DNA of 64,000 nucleotides from Streptomyces sp. BHT-5-2 (GCF_019774615.1 NZ_CP081496.1:2790001-2854000); one strand, 5' to 3'. Shown: positions 8,378 through 16,953, counted from the first letter of the stretch. Numbers and translations: made by a program. The notes: generated from the sequence alone by a model not told the origin.

Positions 8378-9337
8378 GTGGAGCTAGAGGTAAGGCATCT
8401 TCGCGCCCTGTGCGCCATCGCCGACACCGGCAGCGTGCGCAAGGCGGCCCGCCAGCTGGGGATGACGCAGCCTTCCTTGACGACCCAGCTCCACCGCATC
8501 GAGAAGGCCCTGGGCGGTCAGCTCTTCTTCCGTGAGCCGACCGGCAGCCGCCCCACCCCGCTCGGGCACTCCGTGCTCTGTCGCGCCCGGCCGATAGTGG
8601 CCGAGATGCGGGCACTTGTCGAGGACATCGCCTCGGTCTCGGTCAGGGAGGAGGGCACCCGGCTGCGGATCGGCAGCACCAACAGCCCGGCCGTCGCGGG
8701 CTGGTTGCGCCGGCTGCGCGCCCGACTGCCCGAGACCGACACCACGATACGTACCGATGTGTCCGCCAACGCCCTGCTCCACATGGTGGCGATGGGGCAG
8801 CTGGACGCGGCCTTCGTGCACGAGGTCGAGGGCGCCCCGCTGCGCGTCCCCGACGGCGTGGCGGAGTTCGAACTCCTCGCCCGGGAGCCGCAGTTCATCG
8901 CCCTGGCGGAGAACCACCCGGCGGCCGGGCGCAGCGTCGTCCGGGTGGCCGACCTGGCCACCGACCAGTGGATGGTCGATCCGACGGTGGACGGCGAGTG
9001 GGCCGGGCTGCGCCGCATCTGGGCCGCCGCCGGCATCAATCCCCGGGTGGTGCACGGCGACTACCTCACCGCCGTGGACCTCGTCATGGCCGGTGAGGTG
9101 GTCACCCCCTGCCAGCCCACCGCCCGCTCCCGCCCCGGCATGGCGATCCGCCCGCTGCACGGCGACCCGCTGGCGGTCCGGCTCTTCATGGCCTGTCGCG
9201 TGGACGGCCCGCCGGCCGCCTCCGCCCGCGACCTGTTCGTCGACCTCACCGCCGCGTACACGGAGATCGCCTGGGCCAGCGAGGCGTACCACGACTGGCT
9301 GGTCCGGCACGGCGGCATGCTGACCCCCGGCGGCTGA
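8378..9337 (+). CDS. snpR: LysR-family activator of the snapalysin gene
   Basis: LysR-type regulator of 319 residues. The winged HTH spans about residues 3-62 (SVRKAARQLGMTQPSLTTQLHR is the recognition unit), and a periplasmic-binding-like effector domain covers about 95-310. Its divergent position next to snpA identifies it as the protease activator. Start: GTG 8378, with a -10 hexamer 6 nt upstream, so the mRNA is probably leaderless. A palindromic T-N11-A box lies 15 bp after its stop (9352-9366), which is unusual for this family. Confidence 0.93.
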   Translation: MELEVRHLRALCAIADTGSVRKAARQLGMTQPSLTTQLHRIEKALGGQLFFREPTGSRPTPLGHSVLCRARPIVAEMRALVEDIASVSVREEGTRLRIGSTNSPAVAGWLRRLRARLPETDTTIRTDVSANALLHMVAMGQLDAAFVHEVEGAPLRVPDGVAEFELLAREPQFIALAENHPAAGRSVVRVADLATDQWMVDPTVDGEWAGLRRIWAAAGINPRVVHGDYLTAVDLVMAGEVVTPCQPTARSRPGMAIRPLHGDPLAVRLFMACRVDGPPAASARDLFVDLTAAYTEIAWASEAYHDWLVRHGGMLTPGG

Positions 9338-9351
9338 GGCGTCAGGGGCTT

Positions 9352-9375
9352 ATAGCACGGGGCTATCGCCACCTG
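9352..9375. promoter_or_regulatory. Putative SnpR operator, copy 2, downstream of snpR
   Basis: ATAGC-ACGGG-GCTAT (9352-9366) is a palindromic T-N11-A LysR box. The overlapping block 9360-9375 is an exact inverted copy of 8255-8270. It follows the snpR stop by 15 bp. Confidence 0.5.
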
Positions 9376-9736
9376 CGCGCCACGACCGCGCTCGGGCCGC
9401 GCAACGACCGCGCCCGGCCCGCCAGGGCCGCCGGGTTGCGGCGGATCGCGGACCGGGGACCAGGCGATCGGGAGGACCGCAGGTCGACGGCGTGGCGCCG
9501 GGCTCAGGCCCGGCGCGAGTGAGCCGGTTGCCGTCGGCCCCTGCGCCGTCGATGAACCAGTCGTAGATGAGCAACGCTGTGTCAGCCGCGGTCATCGGTC
9601 GGCGTCGTCCGACGCCCCGGCTGAGGAGGCGAAGCAGCTCACCAGCCCGATCGAGTCCGCCATGGGATGGGACGACGAGCAACAAAAGGAGAGCCAGCTC
9701 AGGTGACGTCTCCTACCAGCTGGAGTACTAGGAGTA
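9376..9736. other. Stretch without a convincing gene
   Basis: 361 bp between the snpR downstream repeat and the USP gene. A short minus-strand frame begins at ATG 9595 with MTAADTALLIYDWFIDGAG, which has normal protein character for about 20 residues and then becomes Arg/Pro-rich. It may be the broken start of a lost gene. A palindromic run AGTACTAGGAGTACTAG lies at 9723-9739, at the USP stop. Nothing else is recognised. Confidence 0.4.
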
Positions 9737-10219
9737 CTAGCGGCGGTGTGGAGGGACGGTGGCGGTGCTGGGCGCGGTCTCCGGCCAGACGAGGAGGACG
9801 GGGCAGGGGGCGTGGTCGACGATGAAGCGGCTGGTGGGGGCCAGGCTGCGGGGGCCGAGGTGGGTGCGGTCGCCGTCGCGGGCGAGGATCAGCAGGTCGG
9901 CGCCTTCTGCGGCGGCCACGACCTCGTGTTCGGCTCGGCCGGAGCGTTCCTGCCGGGTGCAGGGGCGTCCCAGTCGTGCGGCCGCGCTGGCCAGGAGTTG
10001 TTCGGCGGAGGCGGCGGCCAGGTGTTCCACGGCGGTGCCGGGGTCGCGGTCGGGGCGTGCGCGGCCCAGCAGTCCGGCGTAGGCGCCGTGCGCGGCGTCC
10101 GGCGCCTCGTGGCCGGTGACGTGGAGCAGCACCGTGTCGGCGCCCGCGGGCGCGTGGGTGCGTGCGGCGTCGACGCAGGCGGGCCAGGTGCCCTCGACGA
10201 TCCAGGCGATGACGCTCAC
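9737..10219 (-). CDS. Universal stress protein (UspA) domain protein
   Basis: Single-domain USP fold of 160 residues, cytoplasmic. The nucleotide-binding signature near the C-terminus is recognisable (LILARDGDRTHLGPRSLAPT followed by SRFIVDHAPCPVLLV), so ATP binding is plausible. The GTG start at 10219 is preceded by GGAGG, which overlaps the stop of the upstream transporter gene, 5 bp away. The two therefore form a coupled pair. The N-terminus is of a divergent type (IAWIVEGTWPACVDAA). The stress signal it serves is not known. Confidence 0.85.
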   Translation of the reverse strand: MSVIAWIVEGTWPACVDAARTHAPAGADTVLLHVTGHEAPDAAHGAYAGLLGRARPDRDPGTAVEHLAAASAEQLLASAAARLGRPCTRQERSGRAEHEVVAAAEGADLLILARDGDRTHLGPRSLAPTSRFIVDHAPCPVLLVWPETAPSTATVPPHRR

Positions 10220-10224
10220 GGTGG

Positions 10225-11481
10225 TCAGCCTCCGATGGTTCGGAGTGAGGTCCACAGTGCCACCACCGCGAGCAGCAGGGCGGCCGGTACGGCGAGCAGG
10301 CCGAGGCGGGTGAACTCGCCCAGGGCCACGTCGGTGTCGTGTTCGCGCACGATGCGCCGCCACAGCAGGGTGGCCAGCGAGCCGGCGTAGGTGAGGTTCG
10401 GGCCGATGTTGACCCCGAGGAGGACGGCCAGGACGGCGCCGGGGCCGGTGGGGGCGGTCAGGGGGAGCAGGACCAGGACGGCGGGCAGGTTGTTGATGAT
10501 GTTGGCCAGTACGGCTGCCAGGGCCGCGATGGCCAGGAGGGCCGGGAGGCTTGTGCCGCCGGGTACCAGGTGGCCCAGCGCGTCGGCGAGTCCGTTGTCG
10601 ACCACGGCCCGGACCACGATGCCCAGGGCCAGGACGAAGGCGCAGAACGGCAGGGCGGCGGACCGGACGATCGCGGTGGGTGTGGTGCGGCGCCGGGCCA
10701 GTGCGCGGGCCGCCAGAACGGCCGCGCCCGCGGCGGCGGCCCAGGCCGGGTTGATGCCGACCGCCGAGGTCAACACGAAGCCCGCAAGGGTGCCCGCCAC
10801 TGTCACCAGGGCGAACAGCGGCAGTTCGCGGCGTTCGTCGGTGGGCGGGGCCTGGGCGCCGGCGTCCAGGTCGGTGGCGAAGAAGCGGCGGATGACGACG
10901 TACTCGGCACCGATCGCGACCAGCCAGGGCAGCGCCATCAGGGCGGCGAAGCGGGTGAAGCTCAGGCCGCTGGCGGCGAACGCCAGCAGGTTGGTGAGAT
11001 TGGAGACGGGCAGCAGCAGCGAGGCGGTGTTGGAGAGGTGGGTGCAGGCGTATACGTGCGGTTTGGCGCGGGCGCCCAGTCGGGCGGCGGTGGCGAACAC
11101 CACCGGGGTCAGCAGCACCACCGTGGCGTCCAGGCTGAGCACCGCGGTGATCAGCGAGGCGATCACGAACACCAGCACCAGCAGACGACGGGGGCGGCCG
11201 GCCGCCCTGCGGGCCATCCAGGCGCCGCAGGCGTGGAACAGCCCTTCGTCGTCGCACAGCTGGGCCAGGACCAGGACGGCCGCGAGGAAGCCGATCACCG
11301 GGCCCAGCCGGACTGCCTCGACTGCCGCGTGGTCGAGGGAGATCGCGCCGGTGGCGATGACCACTCCGGCGGCAGGGACGGCCACGACCGCTTCCGGCCA
11401 GCCCCACGGCCGGATCACCGCACATGCCAACACCGCCAGGAGCAGGGCGACGGAGAGGGCTTCTGCGAGTGCGGTGTTCAG
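10225..11481 (-). CDS. ArsB/NhaD-superfamily (SLC13-like) ion transporter
   Basis: Polytopic membrane protein of about 418 residues with 11-12 helices in two homologous halves. The conserved helix pattern SLDATVVLLTPVVFATAAR and the Asn-rich NIINNLPAVLVLLPLTA of the second half are typical of ArsB/NhaD permeases, which move arsenite or Na+/H+. No arsenate reductase or ArsR is linked, so arsenic specificity is not supported. Start uncertain: CTG 11481, with GAAAGG eight nt upstream, extends the first helix (LNTALAEALSV); GTG 11433 is the shorter choice. The USP gene follows with a 5-bp gap. Confidence 0.85.
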   Translation of the reverse strand: MNTALAEALSVALLLAVLACAVIRPWGWPEAVVAVPAAGVVIATGAISLDHAAVEAVRLGPVIGFLAAVLVLAQLCDDEGLFHACGAWMARRAAGRPRRLLVLVFVIASLITAVLSLDATVVLLTPVVFATAARLGARAKPHVYACTHLSNTASLLLPVSNLTNLLAFAASGLSFTRFAALMALPWLVAIGAEYVVIRRFFATDLDAGAQAPPTDERRELPLFALVTVAGTLAGFVLTSAVGINPAWAAAAGAAVLAARALARRRTTPTAIVRSAALPFCAFVLALGIVVRAVVDNGLADALGHLVPGGTSLPALLAIAALAAVLANIINNLPAVLVLLPLTAPTGPGAVLAVLLGVNIGPNLTYAGSLATLLWRRIVREHDTDVALGEFTRLGLLAVPAALLLAVVALWTSLRTIGG

Positions 11482-11903
11482 GGTCGGAGCCTTTCGGGGG
11501 ATGCCGGTGGTGAAAGGTTGCGCCGGGTCGGCGGCGGCTGGCGTCGAGCACGTCGCGTTCGCGGGGAGCGTGCCGCACCGGTAAGTAGTAGAATGTTAAA
11601 CTAGCAGGGTGTTGCCGACCTGGCGACCGGTGTCCAATGCGGCCGCATGCGCCCGACGTGTCTTCGAATCGATCGAGGGCGGGCCGCGAAAGCATCCCGT
11701 GAAGTGAGCGAAACGTGGAGGCCGCGTGAAATGTGGCCAACCTGATGGCCACTTGCACGCGCGTAGACCTCGCGTGACGCCGAGGCCCCGGCGGTGCGCG
11801 CCTGCCGTGTCGAGCCAGGCGTGAATGACTGAAAATTGAACTAATGGCCGACGGGCGCACTACGGTTTGCGGCGGTTGCTGTTCCACCGAGAGGAAACCC
11901 CTC
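11482..11903. other. Intergenic region with promoters and a perfect inverted repeat
   Basis: 422 bp between the divergent permease and the 419-aa orphan gene, locally AT-richer than the rest of the window (11583-11612 and 11826-11846). TAGAAT at 11588-11593 looks like a -10 box. GTGGCCA-ACCTGA-TGGCCAC (11733-11752) is a perfect 7-bp inverted repeat that could be an operator. No gene is seen. Confidence 0.5.
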
Positions 11904-13163
11904 ATGACCGCCGCCGACAGTGCACCGATCACGGCCCGCGTCCTCACCGGCTACCGCCCGGAGGACGGCTTCGTGGCCGTGGAGCTGAACCCGCCCCCCG
12001 CCGAGTACGTCTGGCACGACGAAGACGCCGAGCAGCAAGAGGAGCGGTACGGCCCGGGCGTGGGATACCACCAGTGGTTGGCCATCGACGCGCAGAGCGG
12101 TGCGGTCTGGTTCGGGGACGTCGACTGGCGGGCCTCGCGCGAGCACCTGGAGCGCCAGCTCCCCGGTGTCCCGCGCAGCGCACTCGGCGACGGGACGCTG
12201 CCGGCGCCCGGCGTTCTCGTGTACCTGCTGACCCACCTGGCGCACGACGAGCAGCTCGGCTACTCCTGGCGCTTCTTCACCGCCGAGGAACTGCATGCGC
12301 TCGCGCTGCGCATACTGCCCGCCGTACAGCGGCTCGTGGACTCGATACACCGTACGGGACCGGCCGGCGAACTGGAGTGGTCCGCCGAGGCCGCCACCGC
12401 CTGGGACGACATCGAGCAGGCCGCCACCTACGCCTTCGCGCCCTCCGGAGCTGTGGTCTGGCCCAGGCTCCGGATGAGCCCGGTCCCCGCGTGGCGGGTC
12501 GAGGTCGACGCGTTCCTCGCGAGCAACCCCGACCTGTGCGACCCGTCCTGGGGAGTGGCCACCGACGCGGAACTGGAGGCTTACGCCGACTACCGGCCCG
12601 AGGCGGGCTACGGCGGTGTCCCGGGGCGGATGTGCCGCGCCGCCGACCGGCAGATCGAGGACGGTTTCACCTTCTACGGCCACCGCGCCGCCCTGTACGC
12701 CTATCGCGCCCAGGCGTGCGGCGACCGTACTCCTACGGAGGCCCGCCTCTGGCTGGAGGCGACGGAGGCCGGCAGGGGCACCTGGGAGGCGGCCAAGCCG
12801 CCCGGAGCCACTCTCGCCGATGTGCCGGACTGCGTGCTGGCGGCCCTGGCCGAACGCTTCCAGAGCGCCGCGCACGAGGAGGGGTTGGTCCTGACGGGCC
12901 TGCCCGCCTATCTTCGGCAGTTGCGCGCCGACGAACGGGCCGCCGTCGACCGACAGCTCGTCTACGAAGGCGAGGAGGTCGAACGTCTCGAAGGCATGCT
13001 CAAGGACTTCCGCGCCGCGCGGAACCGCACCGTGACCCGGATCCTGGCGTGGGCCGACGGCCGCGACGACGCGGAGATAGCCCGCCTGGCCTCCATCTCC
13101 CATGACTACGTCCGTGACTGGCGGGCCCGCCTGACCACCGAACGGGCCACGGCGACGCCTTAG
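11904..13163 (+). CDS. Uncharacterised protein, 419 aa, HTH-like C-terminus
   Basis: I do not recognise this protein. The ATG at 11904 is chosen because GAGAGGAA lies at the right distance; a longer frame opens at 11844. It is soluble and acidic, with no signal peptide or membrane helix. The N-terminal third is aromatic-rich (GYHQWLAIDAQSGAVWFGDVDW). The C-terminus, from about residue 365, reads FRAARNRTVTRILAWADGR and then DDAEIARLASISHDYVRDW, which resembles a sigma/HTH helix pair. It sits beside a decayed integrative element and a transporter with no functional link, so it may be cargo of the lost element. Confidence 0.75.
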   Translation: MTAADSAPITARVLTGYRPEDGFVAVELNPPPAEYVWHDEDAEQQEERYGPGVGYHQWLAIDAQSGAVWFGDVDWRASREHLERQLPGVPRSALGDGTLPAPGVLVYLLTHLAHDEQLGYSWRFFTAEELHALALRILPAVQRLVDSIHRTGPAGELEWSAEAATAWDDIEQAATYAFAPSGAVVWPRLRMSPVPAWRVEVDAFLASNPDLCDPSWGVATDAELEAYADYRPEAGYGGVPGRMCRAADRQIEDGFTFYGHRAALYAYRAQACGDRTPTEARLWLEATEAGRGTWEAAKPPGATLADVPDCVLAALAERFQSAAHEEGLVLTGLPAYLRQLRADERAAVDRQLVYEGEEVERLEGMLKDFRAARNRTVTRILAWADGRDDAEIARLASISHDYVRDWRARLTTERATATP

Positions 13164-13375
13164 GCGTGTGGTGAGCGGCGGCGCGGGCAGCGCAAAGGGC
13201 TCCGGCACAGGCGCGGCGGTATCGATGTCCCCTGCTACGGCGCTGGCTCGCCTATGTAGGGCAGTGCCCCCGGACGCGCCCATTGATCAAGCTACGTACC
13301 CGAGTTGAGGAGATCGGCGGGCGACCGACACCCATCGATCACGTTCTGCACCAGTCGCGCTGGCGCCGCAGACGT

Positions 13376-13730
13376 TCAGCTGAGGTGATCGAGATGCTGC
13401 CGCACGCCGTCGGCCAGGTCGGAGTAGAACGGAACTCGGGCAGCCGCCTGAAGGATTTCGGTGCAGGCGGTCAGTTCACCGACTCGGCCGGTGGGAGTGC
13501 CCAGGACGTGGGCGAACTCCTCGCGGACCCGTTCGGCAAGGTCCGGGATGGGGAGGTCTCGTCGCCTTCGGGGACGATGCCGGTGGCGGCGACGACGCGG
13601 CGGGAGACCTCGGCCCATTAGGCATCGGTCAGGTAGCGGTCACCCGGCGCGGTACGTAACGGACAGCGCCACATGTGCTGCGGTGGCTTCTTGCCGCCCG
13701 GCTCGCGCGTGCGCAGGTCGACGTGATGGC
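13376..13730 (-). pseudogene. Fragment of an integrative-element relaxase
   Basis: The minus strand from about 13730 reads HHVDLRTREPGGKKPPQHMW, then RCPLRTAPGDRYLTDA, a TAA stop (13620-13618), and WAEVSRRVVAATGIVPEGDE. This is the pattern of actinobacterial mobilisation relaxases just before their DNA-cleaving HxDxxHxH region. A frameshift follows near 13560, and the rest (PIPDLAERVREEFAHVLGTP...) is an unrelated or scrambled tail ending at 13376. There is no start, no catalytic core and at least one stop, so it is a relic. It abuts the integrase fragment near 13731. Confidence 0.65.
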
Positions 13731-13732
13731 TT

Positions 13733-14541
13733 GGTCCCGGCAGCGTGCGCGACGTCTACGACGTCCTCGTCCGCGTCATGACGGCCGCTGTCGAGGACGA
13801 GGCCAAGGTGATCGTCACGAGCCCGTGCAAGCGGATCACGCTGCCGGCCATCTCGGACGAGGAGGCCACGCCGCCCACCGTCCCGCAGGTCGAGGCGATG
13901 GCCGGCGTCATGCCGCCGTACCTTCGAGCGGCGATCGTCGTGCCGGCCGGATCGGGGCTGCGCATTGGTGAGTTGCTCGGCCTGAAGTCTCGGGCGTCGA
14001 CTTCAAGAGGGGTGCCATCCGCATCGAGCGGCAGCGGCCGCAGTCCGGCCTCGTCGGCCCGCCGAAGACCACCGAGTCCCGGCGCACCGTCCCGGTCGGA
14101 GAGGTCGTCACGGACGCCCTCCTCGCGCACCTCGCCGCTCGGCCCTCGAAGGAGTGGCTGTTCACGATGGAGGAGGGGGAGCCCCTCAACTACAGCCGCT
14201 GGAAGACCGAGTGGAAGTGCGCCCGCAAGGCGCCGCGGAAGGCGGAGAACGAGGCAGCCGAGCGCGAGGGGCGCCGGCCCGTCGAGCTGCCGCACATGGT
14301 GACGCACGACCTGAGGCGCTTCCATGCCTCCGCGCTCATCGCGGGAGGGGCCGGCATCAAGCAGGTCCAGCTCGTCCTCGGTCACGCGTCCGCCGTCATC
14401 ACGCTGCGGATCTACGCCCACCTGTGGCCGGGTGAAGAAGACCGCACCCGGTCCGTCATGGACGCCGTGCTGGGCGGCCTGCGGACCGGGTGCGGACAGG
14501 GCGACGCTGCAAATAAGGAAATCGCAGCTCAGAGGGCATGA
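13733..14541 (+). pseudogene. Tyrosine integrase, 5'-truncated and frameshifted
   Basis: From 13733 the frame reads LGPGSVRDVYDVLVRVMTAA and continues to GSGLRIGELLGL, which holds the first catalytic arginine. At about 13988 the frame is lost, and the homology resumes in another frame (FKRGAIRIERQRPQSGLVGP, GPPKTTESRRTVPVGE) through the HxxR box HDLRRFHASALIAGG and the LGHASAVITLRIYAHL box with the nucleophilic tyrosine, ending at 14541. The N-terminal arm-binding and core-binding part is missing. An intact frame from 14167 codes only for the C-terminal 124 residues. It belongs to the phage/ICE integrases of actinomycetes and should be inactive. Confidence 0.85.
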
Positions 14542-14548
14542 TCCAAGA

Positions 14549-14944
14549 TCAGGCCTTCTTGGTCTCCCAGAAGATCTTGTCGATCTGGGCGATCAGGTCC
14601 AGGGCCTTCTGGCCGGTGGCCGGGTCGTTCGAACCCTTGGCGGCGCTCAGGGCCTTGAGGGTGTCGTTGACCAGCTGGTGCAGCTCCGGGTACTTCTCGA
14701 AGTGCGGGGGCTTGAAGTAGTCGCTCCACAGCACCGAGACGTGGTGCTTGGCCAGCTCGGCCCGCTGCTCCTTGATCAGGACGGCGCGGGTGCGGAAGTC
14801 CGGGTTGTCGTTGGCCTGGTACTTCTCCTGGACGGCCTTGACCGACTCGGCCTCGATGCGGGCCTGGGCCGGGTCGTACACGCCGCAGGGCAGGTCGCAG
14901 TGGGCGCTGACCTTCACCTTGGGGGCGAACAGGCGGGAAAGCAT
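14549..14944 (-). CDS. sodN: Nickel superoxide dismutase precursor
   Basis: Ni-SOD disproportionates superoxide in the cytoplasm as a hexamer. The 131-residue precursor has a 14-residue leader (MLSRLFAPKVKVSA) that must be removed to free the N-terminal histidine of the nickel hook HCDLPCGVYD (Cys2, Cys6, His1 of the mature form). A helical bundle follows. GGAAGGAC precedes the ATG at 14944. The divergent gene encodes SodX, the protease that makes this cut. The stop lies 8 bp from the end of the integrase relic, so the element inserted or decayed right up to this gene. Confidence 0.98.
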   Translation of the reverse strand: MLSRLFAPKVKVSAHCDLPCGVYDPAQARIEAESVKAVQEKYQANDNPDFRTRAVLIKEQRAELAKHHVSVLWSDYFKPPHFEKYPELHQLVNDTLKALSAAKGSNDPATGQKALDLIAQIDKIFWETKKA

Positions 14945-15109
14945 GTTCAGTCCTTCCTCGTGATCGTCTTCTCACGTGCGAGATTACTCGGTGCGGGAAG
15001 GCTTTTCTCGGGTGCCCCGGGGGTCTTAGGGCAAAAGTCCGGTGCCGGGTCGGGACTGATGGAGGATGGTCCGGTGAACGTCGCACGGGGGCTGGACGGG
15101 GAGGTACGG

Positions 15110-15565
15110 ATGCCGGAGCGGGTGCGCGAGCCGGAGCGGGAGGGCGGTGGCGGCGCGGAGCCGGTGCGGGGCGGGCCGCTGCGGGCGTTCGGGCTCGCGG
15201 AGGTCTACAACCCGTCGATGGTGCCCACGCTCCGGCCGGGCGACCAGCTGGTGGTCCGGTACGGGGCGGCGGTGCGTCCCGGCGACGTGGTCGTGCTGCG
15301 GCACCCGTTCCGCCAGGACCTGCTGATCGTCAAGCGTGCGGTGGAGCGGCGGGACGGCGGCTGGTGGGTGCGCGGCGACAACCCGTACGTGGAGAACGAC
15401 AGTCGGGAGTTCGGGGCGGTCCCGGACGAGCTGGTGATCGCCCGGGCCTGGCTGCGGGTGCGGCCGCCGCGCGGCCTTCAGCGCTCGCCGCGGGCGGTGC
15501 TCGACTGGGGTGCCTGGGCGCTCTCGGCGGTGCGGCCGCTCTCCAGGCGCTTGCGGGCGCGGTAG
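15110..15565 (+). CDS. sodX: SodX, nickel superoxide dismutase maturation protease
   Basis: S26 (signal-peptidase-like) protease of 151 residues that trims the Ni-SOD leader. The catalytic serine lies in VYNPSMVPTLRPGD and the general-base lysine in LLIVKRAVE. No membrane anchor is obvious, which fits a cytoplasmic substrate. Start ATG 15110 follows GGGGAGGTACGG; longer frames from 15059 or 15074 are less likely. It diverges from sodN across 165 bp. Its last 88 bp overlap the convergent CGNR-protein gene on the other strand. Confidence 0.95.
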   Translation: MPERVREPEREGGGGAEPVRGGPLRAFGLAEVYNPSMVPTLRPGDQLVVRYGAAVRPGDVVVLRHPFRQDLLIVKRAVERRDGGWWVRGDNPYVENDSREFGAVPDELVIARAWLRVRPPRGLQRSPRAVLDWGAWALSAVRPLSRRLRAR

Positions 15566-16098
15566 GCGGCGACGTTGGCGCGGGTGGCGCAGCGGTCGGA
15601 GCAGTAGCGCCGGGAGCGGTTGGTCGAGGTGTCCAGGTAGGCGTTGCGGCAGGGCTTGGCCTCGCAGATGCCCAGCCGGTCCACGCCCAGCTCGGTGAGG
15701 TGGAAGGCCAGGCCCATGCAGGCGGTCGCGGTGAAGCCGGCGGTGGCGTTGGCGGCGTGGTCGGCGATGTGCATGTGCCACTTGGGGCGCCCGTCGTCAT
15801 CACGGAACTCGTGGCCGGAGATCTGCGGGCTGACCGGGAACTCCATCATCAGCGCGTTCAGCAGGTCGACGGCGAGCACCTCGTCGCCGCGGTCGGCGGC
15901 CTCGAAGACCGCGCGGAGCCGGGAGCGGACGGTGCGCAGCCGCGTCACATCGCTCTCGGTGGCCCGCCGGGCGGCCTGCTGGGCGGGACCGAAGAGCTCG
16001 CGGACCGCCTCGACCGACGTCAGTGTGTCCCCGCCGCGCTCGGGCTGCTCGGTGTTGACCAGCCGCACGGCATAGTCCGAGTAATAGGCCAGTTCCAC
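15478..16098 (-). CDS. CGNR zinc-finger / ABATE-domain protein
   Basis: Protein of 206 residues. The N-terminal ABATE region (about 1-130; MELAYYSDYAVRLVNTEQP is typical) precedes a C-terminal treble-clef zinc finger of the CGNR type, here with CEAKPCRNAYLD and RRYCSDRCATRANVAAYRAR. These proteins are thought to be stress-linked transcription regulators, but their targets are unknown. The GTG at 16098 has AAGGAC upstream. The 3' end overlaps sodX by 88 bp in antisense. The tail after the zinc finger is poorly conserved, so the overlap may be a late extension. Confidence 0.9.
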   Translation of the reverse strand: MELAYYSDYAVRLVNTEQPERGGDTLTSVEAVRELFGPAQQAARRATESDVTRLRTVRSRLRAVFEAADRGDEVLAVDLLNALMMEFPVSPQISGHEFRDDDGRPKWHMHIADHAANATAGFTATACMGLAFHLTELGVDRLGICEAKPCRNAYLDTSTNRSRRYCSDRCATRANVAAYRARKRLESGRTAESAQAPQSSTARGER

Positions 16099-16191
16099 TT
16101 GTAGTCCTTACGGCGCGCGTCTAGGGTGCGAGTACCCACCTGCGTAATGGGTGTTGTCAGTACGAGGGTATTACGGGCCGGAGGGATTGTG

Positions 16192-16953
16192 ATGACCGAG
16201 ACCGTTGTCGGCGGGGACTGGCAGGCGTGGCAGGAGAGTTGGGACCGGCAACAGGAGTGGTACATGCCCGACCGCGAGGAGCGGTTCCGGGTGATGCTGG
16301 ACATGGTCGAGGCGCTGGTGGGCCCCGAGCCGCGGGTGCTCGATCTGGCATGCGGTACGGGCAGTATCTCCGACCGGCTGCTGAAGAGGTTCCCGAAGGC
16401 GATAAGCGTGGGGGTGGACCTCGATCCCGCGCTGCTGGCCATCGCCGAGGGCCACTTCGAGCACGAGCCGCGGGTGCGCTTCGTCCGCGCCGACCTCAAG
16501 GACCCGGCGTGGCCGGAAAAGCTCCCCCACGACTCCTACGACGCGGTGCTCACCGCCACCGCGCTGCACTGGCTGCACTCCCCGCAGCTGCGGACGCTGT
16601 ACGGGCAGCTGGGCGGCCTCGTCCGGGACGGCGGGGTGTTCCTCAACGCCGACCACATGCCCGACGACACCACCCCGCGGATCAACGCCGCCGAGCGGGA
16701 GTTCCGGCACGCCCGGATGGCGCGGGCCAAGGAGACCGGCGCGGTGGACTGGGCCGAGTGGTGGCGGCTGGCCGGCGCCGACCCGCGCCTGGCCGGGCCG
16801 ACCGCCGAGCGCTTCGAGATCTACGGCGAGCACGCCGACGGGGACACGCCGGCCGTGCAGTGGCACGTCGGGGCGCTGCGCGAGGCCGGCTTCGCGGAGG
16901 TGCGCCCGGTGTGGGCCTCGCCGACGGACAGCCTCGTCCTGGCGCTGAAGTAG
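16192..16953 (+). CDS. SAM-dependent class I methyltransferase
   Basis: Cytoplasmic methyltransferase of 253 residues. SAM motif I is VLDLACGTGSISDRL (about residues 45-59), motif II ends in VGVDLDPALL, and the post-motif region TATALHWL resembles trans-aconitate/UbiE-type enzymes. Start ATG 16192 follows GGAGGGATTGTG. It diverges from the CGNR gene across 93 bp and converges with the amino-acid ABC operon. The methyl acceptor cannot be inferred. A run of nine G lies just after the gene (16971-16979). Confidence 0.9.
   Translation: MTETVVGGDWQAWQESWDRQQEWYMPDREERFRVMLDMVEALVGPEPRVLDLACGTGSISDRLLKRFPKAISVGVDLDPALLAIAEGHFEHEPRVRFVRADLKDPAWPEKLPHDSYDAVLTATALHWLHSPQLRTLYGQLGGLVRDGGVFLNADHMPDDTTPRINAAEREFRHARMARAKETGAVDWAEWWRLAGADPRLAGPTAERFEIYGEHADGDTPAVQWHVGALREAGFAEVRPVWASPTDSLVLALK

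Larger units (their letters stand above)
13376..14541. mobile_element. Decayed integrative element remnant
   Basis: Two back-to-back fragments, a relaxase piece on the minus strand and a tyrosine integrase piece on the plus strand, are all that is left of an actinomycete integrative and conjugative element. The remnant ends 8 bp before the sodN stop. I could not find attachment-site duplications or a tRNA target here. Confidence 0.6.

Noticed and set aside
9376..9595. A gene on the minus strand starting at 9595
   Set aside because: Only the first 20 codons look like protein; the rest is Arg/Pro-rich, and the frame runs into the operator repeat. Kept as a note, not as a CDS.
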